From Planctomyces sp. SH-PL62 (lineage in GTDB: Bacteria > Planctomycetota > Planctomycetia > Planctomycetales > Planctomycetaceae), in the NCBI GenBank assembly GCA_945893045.1, contig CAMDEA010000084.1:1-36283 (forward strand): DNA of 36,283 bases, in the 5' to 3' direction. Position 1 is the first letter of the stretch. The number at the start of each line of letters is the position of its first letter. The notes under the pieces are model-generated. The model saw only the letters and a program-made list of their open reading frames with translations, did not search any database and was not told the origin of the DNA. A program made the translations under genes and the position numbers. Shown piece after piece: positions 1 to 10,600 of this stretch.

Positions 1-171
1 CTGCAATCTCATGCCGATTATCCGGACGCTCACTTCCACAAAGCCGAGTTGTTGCACCGCCTGAATCGAACGGCCGAAGCGATCCCGCATTGGCAAGCGT
101 ATTTGGTTCAAGATCAACGCGGCCCGTGGGCTGATATCGCTCGGCAACGGCTCGATGCTGTGGTTCGCTAG
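1..171 (+). CDS. C-terminal fragment of a TPR protein (5' end outside window)
   Basis: An open frame enters from the window edge and stops with TAG at 169-171, giving 56 residues. The pattern A-D-Y-P-D-A-H-F-H-K-A-E-L-L-H-R-L followed by A-I-P-H-W-Q-A-Y-L matches the two-helix consensus of a tetratricopeptide repeat (small residue, Ala/Leu spacing, then an A-x-x-x-W-x-x-Y-L helix). The closing S/G-P-W-A-D-I-A-R-Q-R-L helix is the usual TPR capping helix. TPRs mediate protein-protein contacts; what else the protein carries cannot be seen because the start is missing. It lies 82 bp upstream of the inositol-monophosphatase gene on the same strand. Confidence 0.6.
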   Translation: MQSHADYPDAHFHKAELLHRLNRTAEAIPHWQAYLVQDQRGPWADIARQRLDAVVR

Positions 172-253
172 GAACCGGTCCGATTGCTTTGCCGTTACTC
201 GCTCACCAAGATTCGAGTCCTGAACGGAATCGGATCTCTTCAAGGAACTTCAA

Positions 254-1051
254 ATGCCAACTCTGTGGCCAGACTCGGATGTCAGCCCTGATGAAATGCT
301 GCCAGTCGCGATCGACGCGGCGCGCGAGGGGGGAGCGATCCTCAAAGATTGGGCTGGGCGATTCACGATCACCGAAAAGAGCCGAGCCAATCTTGTGACG
401 GAGGCGGACTTCGCGTCTCAGCATGCGATTCACACGCGGATTCATGGACGCTTTCCGACACATAATTTCGTCGGCGAGGAAGGTCTGGCAGAAACGAACA
501 GCGATTCGCCTTGGCGGTGGGTCATTGATCCATTGGATGGCACGTCGAACTACGTGCATGGCTTCCCGTATTACGCGGTCAACATCGCCGCGGAGTATGG
601 CAAAGAGTTGATGATCGCCGTGACCTATGATCCGAATCGCGACGAGTTGTTCACGGCGGTCAAAGGTCGCGGAGCATTCGTCAACGGGCAGCCGATCCGG
701 CCGACGCGCGTGACGGCTTTGCAGGATGCAATGGTCGTGGCGAGTTTGCCGGTCGCATGTCGTCCAGAGCATTACGCCGTCCAGCAATTGCTCAACGTGA
801 TGCCGCATGTGCAGACCGTGCAGCGCACCGGATCAGCGGCTCTGAACTTGGCGTATGTTGCGGCCGGTCGGATGGATGCGTTTTGGTCCGGCAGCTTGAA
901 ACCGTGGGACATGGCCGCCGGCATCTTGCTGGTTCAAGAGGCGGGCGGCCGAGTCACGCGCATGAAGGGCGCGCCGATCGATATCGAAATCCCCGACTTG
1001 CTCAGCAGCAACGGCTCGGCGATTCACGATGCCTTGCAACAGTTGTTGTGA
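254..1051 (+). CDS. Inositol monophosphatase family protein (SuhB-like)
   Basis: 265 aa, a normal length for Mg2+-dependent, Li+-sensitive sugar phosphatases (inositol-1-phosphatase, histidinol-phosphatase HisN type, CysQ/FBPase relatives). Both family motifs are intact: metal ligands E75/E76 in V-G-E-E-G, motif A D-P-L-D-G-T at 92-97 (ligands D92, D95), and motif B P-W-D-M-A-A-G at 217-223 (D219 ligand), followed by E-A-G-G. It should dephosphorylate a small phosphorylated sugar, inositol or related alcohol in the cytoplasm; no signal peptide is seen. ATG at 254 has AAGGAA at 242-247, 6 bp upstream. The exact substrate (myo-inositol-P, histidinol-P, other) cannot be told. A histidine role is possible because hisH lies 32 kb away, but that is weak. 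Confidence 0.88.
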   Translation: MPTLWPDSDVSPDEMLPVAIDAAREGGAILKDWAGRFTITEKSRANLVTEADFASQHAIHTRIHGRFPTHNFVGEEGLAETNSDSPWRWVIDPLDGTSNYVHGFPYYAVNIAAEYGKELMIAVTYDPNRDELFTAVKGRGAFVNGQPIRPTRVTALQDAMVVASLPVACRPEHYAVQQLLNVMPHVQTVQRTGSAALNLAYVAAGRMDAFWSGSLKPWDMAAGILLVQEAGGRVTRMKGAPIDIEIPDLLSSNGSAIHDALQQLL

Positions 1052-1135
1052 TCACGCGGACGGCGCAAGGTGCGAAACCCGCAGCGGAACCGGAAGCTCC
1101 TGTCGAGCCTTCCGGCCGCGAAGTATATTGCGTGC

Positions 1136-1143
1136 GGAGTGAG
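1136..1143 (+). promoter_or_regulatory. Ribosome binding site deciding the start at 1151
   Basis: GGAGTGAG sits 7 bp before ATG 1151. The open frame extends upstream to a GTG at 1070, but that start has no such site and would put 27 extra residues before the signal peptide, so 1151 is preferred. Confidence 0.55.
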
Positions 1144-1150
1144 CCAAACG

Positions 1151-4100
1151 ATGCTCGGTCTGGTCGCACAACATGTTCGCCGAAACCCGCGCCTGATGGC
1201 GATTGCGCTGAGCGTGTTGGTCGTGGCGACATCAGGATTTGCTCAGACCACGAACAATCCAACGAGCAGCGACAAGCCCAGCGAATCGCCGGCAGCCAAG
1301 CCGCAGCCGACACCCGCGAAAGGCTTGAAGGCCGGAATGGATGACGTCTTCGAAGTGCTGGGGAAAGACGGGCAGATTCTGTTGCTGCCGCATTGGAGAA
1401 CGTTGGAGAAGTTTGAGCAGTGGCTGAAGTCGCAGGAGGCCGGCAACGCTCCGCTGGCTCCGGCCTTCAGCGTCAGCAGCGTGTCATTCGAGGGAACGGC
1501 CGAGACGAACGAAGTCTCGATCACACTCAACGCGACATTGACGATCTCCGTCAATCGCGACGATGGCGATGTGCTCGTGCCGTTGGGACTCAACGAGGCG
1601 ACGTTACTGAAGAAAGTTGAGCATCCCCTCGGTCCCGGCGAACCGGAGTTCCACAAGTTCGATCCTGAGTTGGGCTATCGCTGCTGGCTGCGCGGCAAAG
1701 GGCTCCATGAGTTGAAAATGACGCTCGCCGTGCCGCTGCGTCCACAAGGAACCGCGCGGAGGTTGATGCTGCGGTTGCCGGAAACTCCCGTCAGTTCCAT
1801 CAAACTGATCGTGCCGCTGCCGAAGGTCGCCGCGAAGGGATTAGAACGCGGTAATGTGAAAACGAAATCGCTGGAGAACGGCCGCTCGGAGATTCAAGCG
1901 GCTGGGCCACCCGGCAGTTTGCTGGATCTCAGTTGGCAACCGGTCAGCGAGGTTTCCGAAGTGAAGCCGGAACTGCAGGCCCTGACGTTCATCGCCGCCG
2001 ACTTGCGCGCGGAATCCTTCGTGCTGGAGGCCACTCAGCAGGTGCGTTCGATCCAAGGCACCTTCGACAAGATCACCGTGCGGTTGCCGGCGGAGTTCGA
2101 GTTGCTCGATGTCTCCGGCAAAGACGTGAAAGAGTACGCTGCCATCGCGGGTTCGCCGGCCCGCGTCCTGGTCACGTTGACCGGTCCCATGTCTGGACCC
2201 GTCGAATTGAAGTGGATCTTGTCGGCCAAAGTCGCGGCCGACGCCGCGCGGCTGCCGGCCATCGAAGGCTTTGAGGTCGAAGACTCTCAGCAACAGAAGG
2301 GGGCTCGGCAACAGAAGGGACATGTCGCGGTCATCGCTTGGGAAGGAGTCAATCTCCGCAAGCGCGACGGCGAGGACCGCTTTGTGGACCGAGACAAATT
2401 GGACGCATTGCGAGATGTGCCCGACTTTCGTCCGCCGACCAGCGGCAACGGCAACACGACGGTCTATCGGTTCTTGAAGCAGCCGTTCCGCCTGGTGCTC
2501 GATGTGCAGAAGATCGACCCGTACTTCTCGGCGGAGCAATCGCATCTGCTACGGTTGACGACGAGTCGCGCCGATTTGGAAACGACGCTCAACGTGCGTG
2601 TCTTCAGCGGATCGCTGCCTGATCTGACGCTGCCGTGGCCGGGGTTCAAAGCGGAAGGCTGGGAAGCCGTTTCGAATGACACGCCTGAAGTGGTCGAGCA
2701 AGTCGCCGTCGAAGAGACGCCGAACGGGCCGCAATTGCGGGTCCGACTGGTCGATCGCAAGACACGCGGAAACGGCGAATTTGAAATCCGGTTGACCACT
2801 CGGCGAGCGATTCCGACGGACGGTTCCGCCTTTGATCTGTCGCTACCGCATGTCGCGGCCAGCGGCCAGAGAGCCTCGAATGTCGTCGTCGCTCCCAGCA
2901 GCAATCTGGAAGTCGAATGGACTCCGAAGGACGAAACGCTCGCGCGGCCGACGACGCCGGATGAGGAGGTGCTCGATCATTTGGAATCCACGCGCAACGT
3001 CATGGCTTGGCGCTGGGAGAAAAAGTCACCGGAATTTACCGCGAAGGCGAAAGTGCAGCAGCAGTCCATTCAAACCGAGTCTTTGAGCGAACTGACGCTC
3101 GAAGTTCGCAACGTGACGGTGAAGCAGCGCATCGGTTACGAAGTGGCGTTCGAGCCGCTCACGCAAGTGAGGCTGATGGTGCCGCGAGCGATCTCGGATC
3201 GCGTGCGATTTTCTCTGCGGGACTCGGCGGGACAATTGAAACCTCTGCCGCAGCCGGTGTTCAACACGTTGGAGATCGATCAAGCGCGACAATGCCGACT
3301 GGCGCTCAATCCGCCACAGGTTGGCAAGTTTGAAGTGCTCGCGGAATTCGATGTGGAGCGAGTCGCCGACATCAACGACGAGCCGGCACCGGTCAACATT
3401 CCCGTGCTGCAATCGTCCGATGAGGAATTTTCCGCCACGCGCGTTCAATGGAAGACCGGCGAGAAGTGGACCGCCACGCTCGACGATCCCGCCTGGAAAC
3501 CGGAACTCGGCCCCGACAAGACCTCGGTCTCGAAAGCCAACGGAGCGAAGAACTCAATCGCGATCAAAGTCGCTTCGGCCAGTGATTCGGTCTTGCAAGA
3601 CTTCACGGTGCATCGCGCGTTGATTCGCACGGTCGTCGGCGAAGGCCGCTCACGCTCGCAAGCGTTGTTGGAACTCGACCGCGACGTGCGCGAAATCACG
3701 TTGACGCTGCCGCCCGAAATTGCGTCGCAAAAGTTTCAAGTGTGGTGGAATGGAGTCGAGGTGAAGGTGGAGCCGGTCACACGCGTCGATTCGGCCGGTG
3801 ACACGGAGGTGCGTTTGCGCCAGCCGAGTCTCCTGCAAACCGCGACTCGCGCAGCGACGGAAACGAAAGTTAAGCCGAAGACGACGCTCTGGTGGGATTA
3901 CGTTTCGCAACAGCCGACGCATTTTGTCTGGAGCAATCGCCACGAGTTGGTGGCTCCCAAATTCGCCAGCACGGTGTGGATCGCACAAACGATCTGGCAA
4001 GTGGTGCTGCCGTCGGACCAGCATCTGCTGACGACGCCGCGCGATTACGCCACTCAATTTCATTGGCAGCGGTCGTTGTTGTTGTGGACTCGCCAGCCAA

Positions 4101-4657
4101 ATTTTGGCTACGACCGCATCGAGCGAGTGCTCCAGGAAGCCGCTGCCAACCGGAGTGAAGTGGCCCCCATCAGTACCTTGGCCGCGGGCGACTCCGGCAG
4201 CGTGTACCCGTTGAGTTGCTTCGGCCCTCCGCAACCGCTGGTGTTTTGGACGATGAGCCGCTCGGCGGTCGTGGGTTGCGGCGCGGGTCTGGCGTTGCTG
4301 CTGGGCTTCGTTCTGATTCGATTGCCTGCGACGCGGCATGTGCTGACGTTTTTGGTCGTCGGGTTCCTGATGTCTCTCACCGCGTTGTGGTTCTCCGAGC
4401 CAGTCAAAGTGCTGCTGCAACCGGCGATTCTGGGTGCCGCGATGGCCGTGATCGCGGCGATCATTGACCGCGTCGGCCGCCGCGAACCGCAGACACCGCT
4501 GGTCACGCTCACGTCGCCCAGCGACTTCTATGCGGCGTCCGGATCGGGCGTGCGGATCGCTGCGGCGGGCATGGCGGCCTCGGCCTCGACGTCGCCTCCG
4601 CAGGTGGTCTTGCAGAACGAACCGATCTCGGCGTCCGGGTCAGGAGGACGATCGTGA
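1151..4657 (+). CDS. Giant exported beta-rich membrane protein, module 1 of an envelope pair
   Basis: 1168 aa from ATG 1151. Not recognised as a described family. Residues 1-32 form a signal peptide (basic R-R-N-P-R, hydrophobic M-A-I-A-L-S-V-L-V-V-A-T-S-G, cleavage after F-A-Q). A Pro/Thr/Ser-rich linker follows, then D-D-V-F-E-V-L-G-K-D-G and F-E-Q-W-L, then about 900 residues dominated by alternating hydrophobic/polar beta-strand patterns with many Val/Leu/Pro/Glu. Three hydrophobic segments close the protein (about 1039-1058, 1063-1081, 1086-1106), followed by a Ser/Ala-rich tail. Predicted layout: large body outside the cytoplasmic membrane, anchored by the C-terminal helices. No catalytic motif is evident. 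Its TGA stop overlaps the GTG start of the next gene, and the two proteins share overall design, so they probably work together. Function unknown. Confidence 0.8.
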   Translation: MLGLVAQHVRRNPRLMAIALSVLVVATSGFAQTTNNPTSSDKPSESPAAKPQPTPAKGLKAGMDDVFEVLGKDGQILLLPHWRTLEKFEQWLKSQEAGNAPLAPAFSVSSVSFEGTAETNEVSITLNATLTISVNRDDGDVLVPLGLNEATLLKKVEHPLGPGEPEFHKFDPELGYRCWLRGKGLHELKMTLAVPLRPQGTARRLMLRLPETPVSSIKLIVPLPKVAAKGLERGNVKTKSLENGRSEIQAAGPPGSLLDLSWQPVSEVSEVKPELQALTFIAADLRAESFVLEATQQVRSIQGTFDKITVRLPAEFELLDVSGKDVKEYAAIAGSPARVLVTLTGPMSGPVELKWILSAKVAADAARLPAIEGFEVEDSQQQKGARQQKGHVAVIAWEGVNLRKRDGEDRFVDRDKLDALRDVPDFRPPTSGNGNTTVYRFLKQPFRLVLDVQKIDPYFSAEQSHLLRLTTSRADLETTLNVRVFSGSLPDLTLPWPGFKAEGWEAVSNDTPEVVEQVAVEETPNGPQLRVRLVDRKTRGNGEFEIRLTTRRAIPTDGSAFDLSLPHVAASGQRASNVVVAPSSNLEVEWTPKDETLARPTTPDEEVLDHLESTRNVMAWRWEKKSPEFTAKAKVQQQSIQTESLSELTLEVRNVTVKQRIGYEVAFEPLTQVRLMVPRAISDRVRFSLRDSAGQLKPLPQPVFNTLEIDQARQCRLALNPPQVGKFEVLAEFDVERVADINDEPAPVNIPVLQSSDEEFSATRVQWKTGEKWTATLDDPAWKPELGPDKTSVSKANGAKNSIAIKVASASDSVLQDFTVHRALIRTVVGEGRSRSQALLELDRDVREITLTLPPEIASQKFQVWWNGVEVKVEPVTRVDSAGDTEVRLRQPSLLQTATRAATETKVKPKTTLWWDYVSQQPTHFVWSNRHELVAPKFASTVWIAQTIWQVVLPSDQHLLTTPRDYATQFHWQRSLLLWTRQPNFGYDRIERVLQEAAANRSEVAPISTLAAGDSGSVYPLSCFGPPQPLVFWTMSRSAVVGCGAGLALLLGFVLIRLPATRHVLTFLVVGFLMSLTALWFSEPVKVLLQPAILGAAMAVIAAIIDRVGRREPQTPLVTLTSPSDFYAASGSGVRIAAAGMAASASTSPPQVVLQNEPISASGSGGRS
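4642..4647 (+). promoter_or_regulatory. Strong ribosome binding site for the 4654 gene
   Basis: AGGAGG lies 6 bp before the GTG at 4654, inside the end of the preceding gene. It supports the unusual GTG start and coupled translation across the 4-base GTGA overlap. Confidence 0.7.
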
Positions 4658-7600
4658 GGGGGAATTGGAAATTGAAAATTGAAAATTGGAAATTGAAAAT
4701 TGACAGGAACGCAAGTTTGCAATCGCCGCCTTTCAATTTTCAATTTCCAATTTCCAATTTCCAATTTTCAATCGCCTTCCTCTGTCTGTCGCTGATCTCG
4801 CTCTGCTCAACAACGCACGCCGAGGACAAGCCTCCGCCGCGCATCCGTCACATCTTCGTGCCCGTCGACAAGCCAGAAGTGTGGCCGAAGGACGGCGACC
4901 GACAGCCGATCCCGTTTGAAGAATACCTCGAACTGCGCGAGTTGAATGAGCCGGTTCGTCCGGCTCGCCGCGGAGCGCACATCGAGTGGCAGTCGTTGTC
5001 GGCGACCTTTGATCCGGCGCGCGGCGTGTTGACGGACGGCCGTTGGTCGGCCGAGGTGCGTGGAACCGAAAAACAATCGCGGCTGATGTCTCTCGAACCG
5101 CTGGACCTGCCGATCTCGGAATTGAAGTGGGCGGATGGGGACGCGGTGTGGGGCACGGCTCCGTCCGGCGAATCGCTGTTGCTGGTCGATGCGGCGGAAC
5201 GGCGATTGGAAGGTCGCTTCTCGCGGCAAGGGCGACGGCTGCAACGGACCTGGCAATTCGACTTGCGACTCGCGACGGCGACGGTCTCGGAACTCAAACT
5301 GCGTGTGCCGGCGAAGTATTCATTGAAATGTGCCGCGGGGATGCTGCGCGGACCTTTGACCGCTGGTGAGGAAGGCTGGCGGTTGTGGCAAGTAAATCTC
5401 GGCAGTCAGTCGCGCTGCGAGGTGCTGGTCATCGACTCGCCCGTAGCCGCGCCGACGGAGCCGGTCGTCGTTTACGAGCAGATATCGTCGTATGTGCTCC
5501 GCGAGGCGGAGGTCGAAGTTCAATGCGAGATCAACGCGGAGATTTTTCACACGCCGAAAGCCACGCTGACTTTCGCGGTGCCGGACGAATTGTCGATTTA
5601 CACCATCGGATTCGCCGGGGACTCGCGGTTGAATTGGCGCGAACTTCCGCGCGTGGCCGGGCAGCCGCGACAGGTGGAAGTCTCGCTGCCGGAGCCACAA
5701 ACCGGACGAGTGCGCGCATTGCAATTGCTGGGTGGAGCGACCGCGAAGTGGGAGCCGTCGTTCTCGCTGCCGCGCATCACGCTGGTCAACGGCTGGTTCA
5801 CGAGCGGGCGTTGGAACGTGTCGGTGGATATGCCGCTGGTGTGGCGCGGCTGGCGTCCGCTGGGCTTACGGCTGACCGAAGTCAACGCGACCTCACCGAC
5901 CTCGCGACGGCTCTCTTTCACACAGTTTCTGGCGGACGCCACGCTGGGTTTGGACATCTCGATTCCGGAGGCTCGGCTGACATCGCATGGTCTGCAACGA
6001 CTCACGGCACGCGAGTCAACCTGGCGTCTGACGAGCGAATGGTTGTGGCAATCGAACTCCGGCGTGGCGTTCGCCGCGCGCTGCCGAATTCCTCTCGGCT
6101 GGGAAGTTCTCGATGTGGTCTCGCTCCCGGAATCGGCCGACTCGCAAGTGCGTCACTGGGATGTCGTCAAGGACGCTTCCGGCGAACAGACATTGGTGGT
6201 CGACTTCGCCACGCCGTTGGAGGGGCCAGCCACGCATCGCGTGCATGTGGTGGCTCGCCGCCCGCGCGAGCTGGCGGTCGAGCGGGACTCATTCGAGTTG
6301 CCGACGCCACTGGACTGCCGGCACTCCGAGCAGTTGTTGATCGTGCAATCGCCCGCCGGCCGGCGTTGGGACGGATCGGCGGCCGAGGCCGTCTCGGCGG
6401 TGACCGCGAGCAAGCGACTGGGGAGTCCCTGGCTGGACTTTGAACTGTGGAAGGAAGACGCGCCGCGCTGGACTACGACAACATTGCTGAGCCGTGCGAC
6501 GCAAATCGACGCTCCGCTGCGTCCCCTCGCGGCGTTCGTTCCCGATGTCGCGCAAACCGCGAGCACACCCGCCCAGCCGAATGACTTGGCGACCACGCGA
6601 GCCGCACCAGCGCAGGACTCGGAGCTTTCCGACGCCGCGTTTCGCGCGGCCGCGACCGAGCAATTGATTTGGACGTCTGCTGAATTGCGCTCGCTGGTTT
6701 TTCCGGGAGGCGACGGCGATGACGCGCATGTCTTTTCGCTGCGTGCCGCGCAAGTCGCGCGCGTCGGCCGGCTGGAGTTTGAATTGCCGGCTCCGGCCGA
6801 ATTAGTTTCGGTGCGAATGAACGGCGTCCGCACCGAGCCGGAACGGGACCATCAGCGTTTTCGATTGCCATCCATTCCGCAAGGAGGCTTGCAGACGTTG
6901 GAGATTCAATACCGCGTCCCTTCCGATCGCGACTTTCTGCGAAATCGGCAGACGCTTCCGGTGCCGCGTGTCGAGGCTCCGGTGTTGGGCTTTCGCTGGT
7001 TGTTCGCCTTCCCACCAGACGCGCGGCTGACCGCAGAGCCCAGCGGTCTGCGATTGCTGCAACCGCTCGAACCGACCCCGTGGTCGCGGCGGCTGTTCGG
7101 ACCGCTCGGACGCGATGACTCGGCGCAGTGGTTCAATCCATTTTCCCAGCGCGCGTGGGAGGAACTCTGGATTCCACCCGCTGCCGGAGCGGCCGACGAG
7201 AACACGGCGGACACGTTGTTTGCTCCGCCAGGTTGGCGCGTGCGTGAAGCGGTCGCGGCCACTTTACCGACCGAGATCACCTGGCTGACCTGGAGCGGCA
7301 ATCAAGTTCGCATCCTGGCGTGGATCGGCATGTTGTTGAGCGTGTCGGTGGGCTGCCTGCTGCGAGTGCGGCAGGCGAAACCGCGCGTGCATATCGCGGC
7401 GTTCTGGTTGGGGCTGTGCGGAGTCGGCGTGGTGCTCTCGGCTCCCGTCTATGCCGAAGCGCTGGGAGGCTGCTTTGTCGGCGCGGTGATCGCCGTGTTG
7501 ATCCCGCGTCGAATGCTGATGAGCTATGCGAATCAGCAAGCAGCCGTCGTGCGGGGTGCATTTGAGCCGACCGTCGTGTTTCAACGAGTGGTCAGCTCAC

Positions 7601-10600
7601 TGCTCGTGTCGGCCCTGATCCTGTCGTCGGCATTCGCGACCGAGGAACCGCCGGTCCTCCGAGACGCCGCCGCGCCGCAAGGCGAACTGTTTGACGTCTT
7701 GATTCCCGTGGACAATCCAAACGCGGCGAAGAATGACCAAGTCCGTCCGTCGGACAAGCTGCGACTGGCCTTCGTCCCCAAGGCATTGCGGCAACTCTGG
7801 CGCGAACGGCGTGCCATACAATCCGAGCCGGTCAGTTTGATCGAATCAGCGCGGTACGAAGTGGATTGGAATGACTCCTCTGTGCGTGCGGAGTTTCTCG
7901 TGCATCGATTGCATCCGCGCGAGCCACTGACACTGCGCTTCCCGTTCGCGACGGTGACGCTAGCGGGAGCCAACGCCTGCACGGTGGATGGTCAACCGCG
8001 CTCAGCATTGGTCAACGAAACTCGCGACGCCCTGCTGCTGGAGTTGCCAGCCCAGACAGAAACAGGCGAGCGGGGCGGCGTCAGCCCCCCGGTTGATCCG
8101 CAAACAACCAATACGCAAACCACAAGTTCGCAACCCACCGGGGGGCTGACGCCGCCCCGCTCGCCAAGCTTATCGCGGGCGCATCGTGTCGTGTTCTCGT
8201 TGTTGCCGCCGATCAAGACGGAAGACAACCCACAGCGTGTGAAGCTTGATGTGCCGCTGGTCCTGGCGAGTCACATCGTGGTGAAATCGGTGGCGGGCGC
8301 GAATTTGGAATCGCCAAATCGTCGTGGTGAATCACAAGGGAACTCGGCGGCCGGTGCCTGGACGGCGCAGCTCGGCAAGCGGAGCGATTGGTCGTTGGAG
8401 TTGCTGCGTCCCGGCACCGCGGCGCCGCGCGTCGCCCCGGATGTGAAGGCGGATGTGTCGTGTTTTGCGGAGCTGACTCCCAGCGCGTTGCGGCAGCGGT
8501 ATCACGTGCGCTACACGGTTTCGTCGGGCGAGCTTCAGGATGTCACTTGGCTGTTGCCGCGCGGCACACTGCTCCGCGACGGCGATGTCACCGCGGACCA
8601 CCTGTTGCAATGGTCGCAGGAACCGCAGGCGGACGGGCGGCAGCGATTGATTCTGGAATTCAGCGAACCGCAATCCGGCGAGTTCGTGGTGGATGTCACC
8701 GGCCTGCAACCTCCGTTGGGAACGCCGGAACATCCGCGTTGGGAACCGTGGACGATAGATGCCGAGGGCGCGGTGGCTGGCACGAAAAAACTCGCACTGG
8801 GCGTCGCTTCGCTGCCGGGTTTCAAGGTCTCACCACCGCCAGTCGATGCGGATCGGATCGCGCCGCTCAACGAAGCCGCGTTTGTCAAAGGTTGGGGCAC
8901 GGCGGCTTTGGCTCGGCAATCGCAAGTGACTTTGCAACTGCTCGCGCCAACGGAATTGGAGTTCGCGGTCACGGCACTCGCGCCACAACGCAAGGTGCGG
9001 CAAGAACTGTTGCTGAAGATCGGTCGCCAGGCGTTCGAGTGGGCGCTGTACGCCGAAGTCGCGACGGCCGGATCGCCGGCGTTTCAACATGAAGTGACGG
9101 TCGCACCGCACTTCCGAGCCGACGACGTTTCCATCACGGAAGACGAAGCCGAACGATTGGTAAGCTGGTCGCAACACGATCAGAAGCTGTCTCTGTTTCT
9201 GCGCGATTCGACCACGGGAATTCAGAACGTCGTCCTGCAAGGTCGCGATGCCGTTCCCCCCGATGGTCGGCTGGTGATCCCGACACGTTGGTTCGCGGAC
9301 GCGGAACCGGCGGAGTTCTCGCTGCGTGTGACGCATGATCCCGGCTGGCAAGTCGAATTGTTCGATGACAAACAGCAACCGATGTCTCCGGCCGACCCCG
9401 GCGGACCAGTCCCCGATCAAACCGAGTTGTTCCTGGGCAAGTTCCGCGCGGACCCCAAAGGGATGTCGCTCGACGTCCGGCTGACACCGCATCAACCCGC
9501 CGGCCACGCGGTCGGTTGGACGCAGTTGTCGCGGGATGCGGAATCGTGGTCGTGGCGTCATGTCGAGCGGTTTCTGGACGAAGGCCAAATCACCGCACGC
9601 CTCTTTTGGCCAACGGCATGGGCAACCAATGGATCATTGAAACTGTCGCCGGCGCTCAAAGAGTTGGCTCGACGCCCATTGCCAGACGGCATCGAACTGA
9701 CCGTGCAGTCGCTGCCCGAGATCGCCGGGCCGCGCGAAGTGCTGTTTGAATCGCAACTCACGGCGACATCGACGGTGCCTTCACCGCCGTTGCGCATCAC
9801 GCCGCCGATATCGCTCGATGTCACCGAACGGACGCAGCATTGGCTGGTCTCCGATGAACTGTGGTCCTGGCTGCCGACCGCCACAGCCGCCGAGACTCGT
9901 CCCTTCGACGACGACGCCAAGCTCCCGGACAAGTTGCCGCGCACGCCCACCGAGGAGAACGCGAAATGGTTGAGCTTGCCCAACGCGGCCGTCCTGGAAC
10001 TGACGCCACCCGCGCCGGCCGCCGAATTGCCGTCACCGAAACTGTTGTGGATGGACACCACCGTCTGGGTCGCCGATGGAGCGATCACTCATGGCCGCAC
10101 TTGGCTGTTGCTGCAACCTCAGGGGCTGCGCGAATTCTTGTTGAATCGTCCCGACAACATCCGCTGGATCGCCGCCTTCGTGGGGGATCACTCACGCGAA
10201 TTGCCTCCTGAAAACGAGGGCAGCCACCGGCTACGACTCGACGACCTGCCGAATGAGGCGGTGGTGTGGGTGTCGGTCTATTGGCGGATCGAGGCGGCGC
10301 AACTCGATCGCATCGTCACCCGCCGCGACGCTCAGTTGCCGATGCCGGCGGAAGCGTCGCTGCGTCCGCCGCGTCATGACCTGACTTTGATTTCCTCTGG
10401 CCACAGCGATCTCTCGTCAACGCGCGGCGCGCGACGCGTGCAGGACTGGGACGCGCGTCTGGCCCGCGCCGATCAAATCTTCCGCGCGTTGCCGTCGTCT
10501 TCCGCCGCGCTGAATAGCTCGCTGCGCCGCTTGTGGGAATTGGCCGAGACCGATCTGGCCGAAGCGCGCCAAGCCATCGAGAAACTGCCACCCGTGTCAC

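Noticed and set aside
1070..1150. Upstream GTG start for the first giant protein
   Set aside because: It would place 27 residues before the signal peptide; ATG 1151 has a well-placed GGAGTGAG.
8065..8165. Frameshift or broken gene at the family-1 palindrome inside the giant gene
   Set aside because: The reading frame stays open through the element, and coding character resumes in the same frame, so it is an in-frame insertion.
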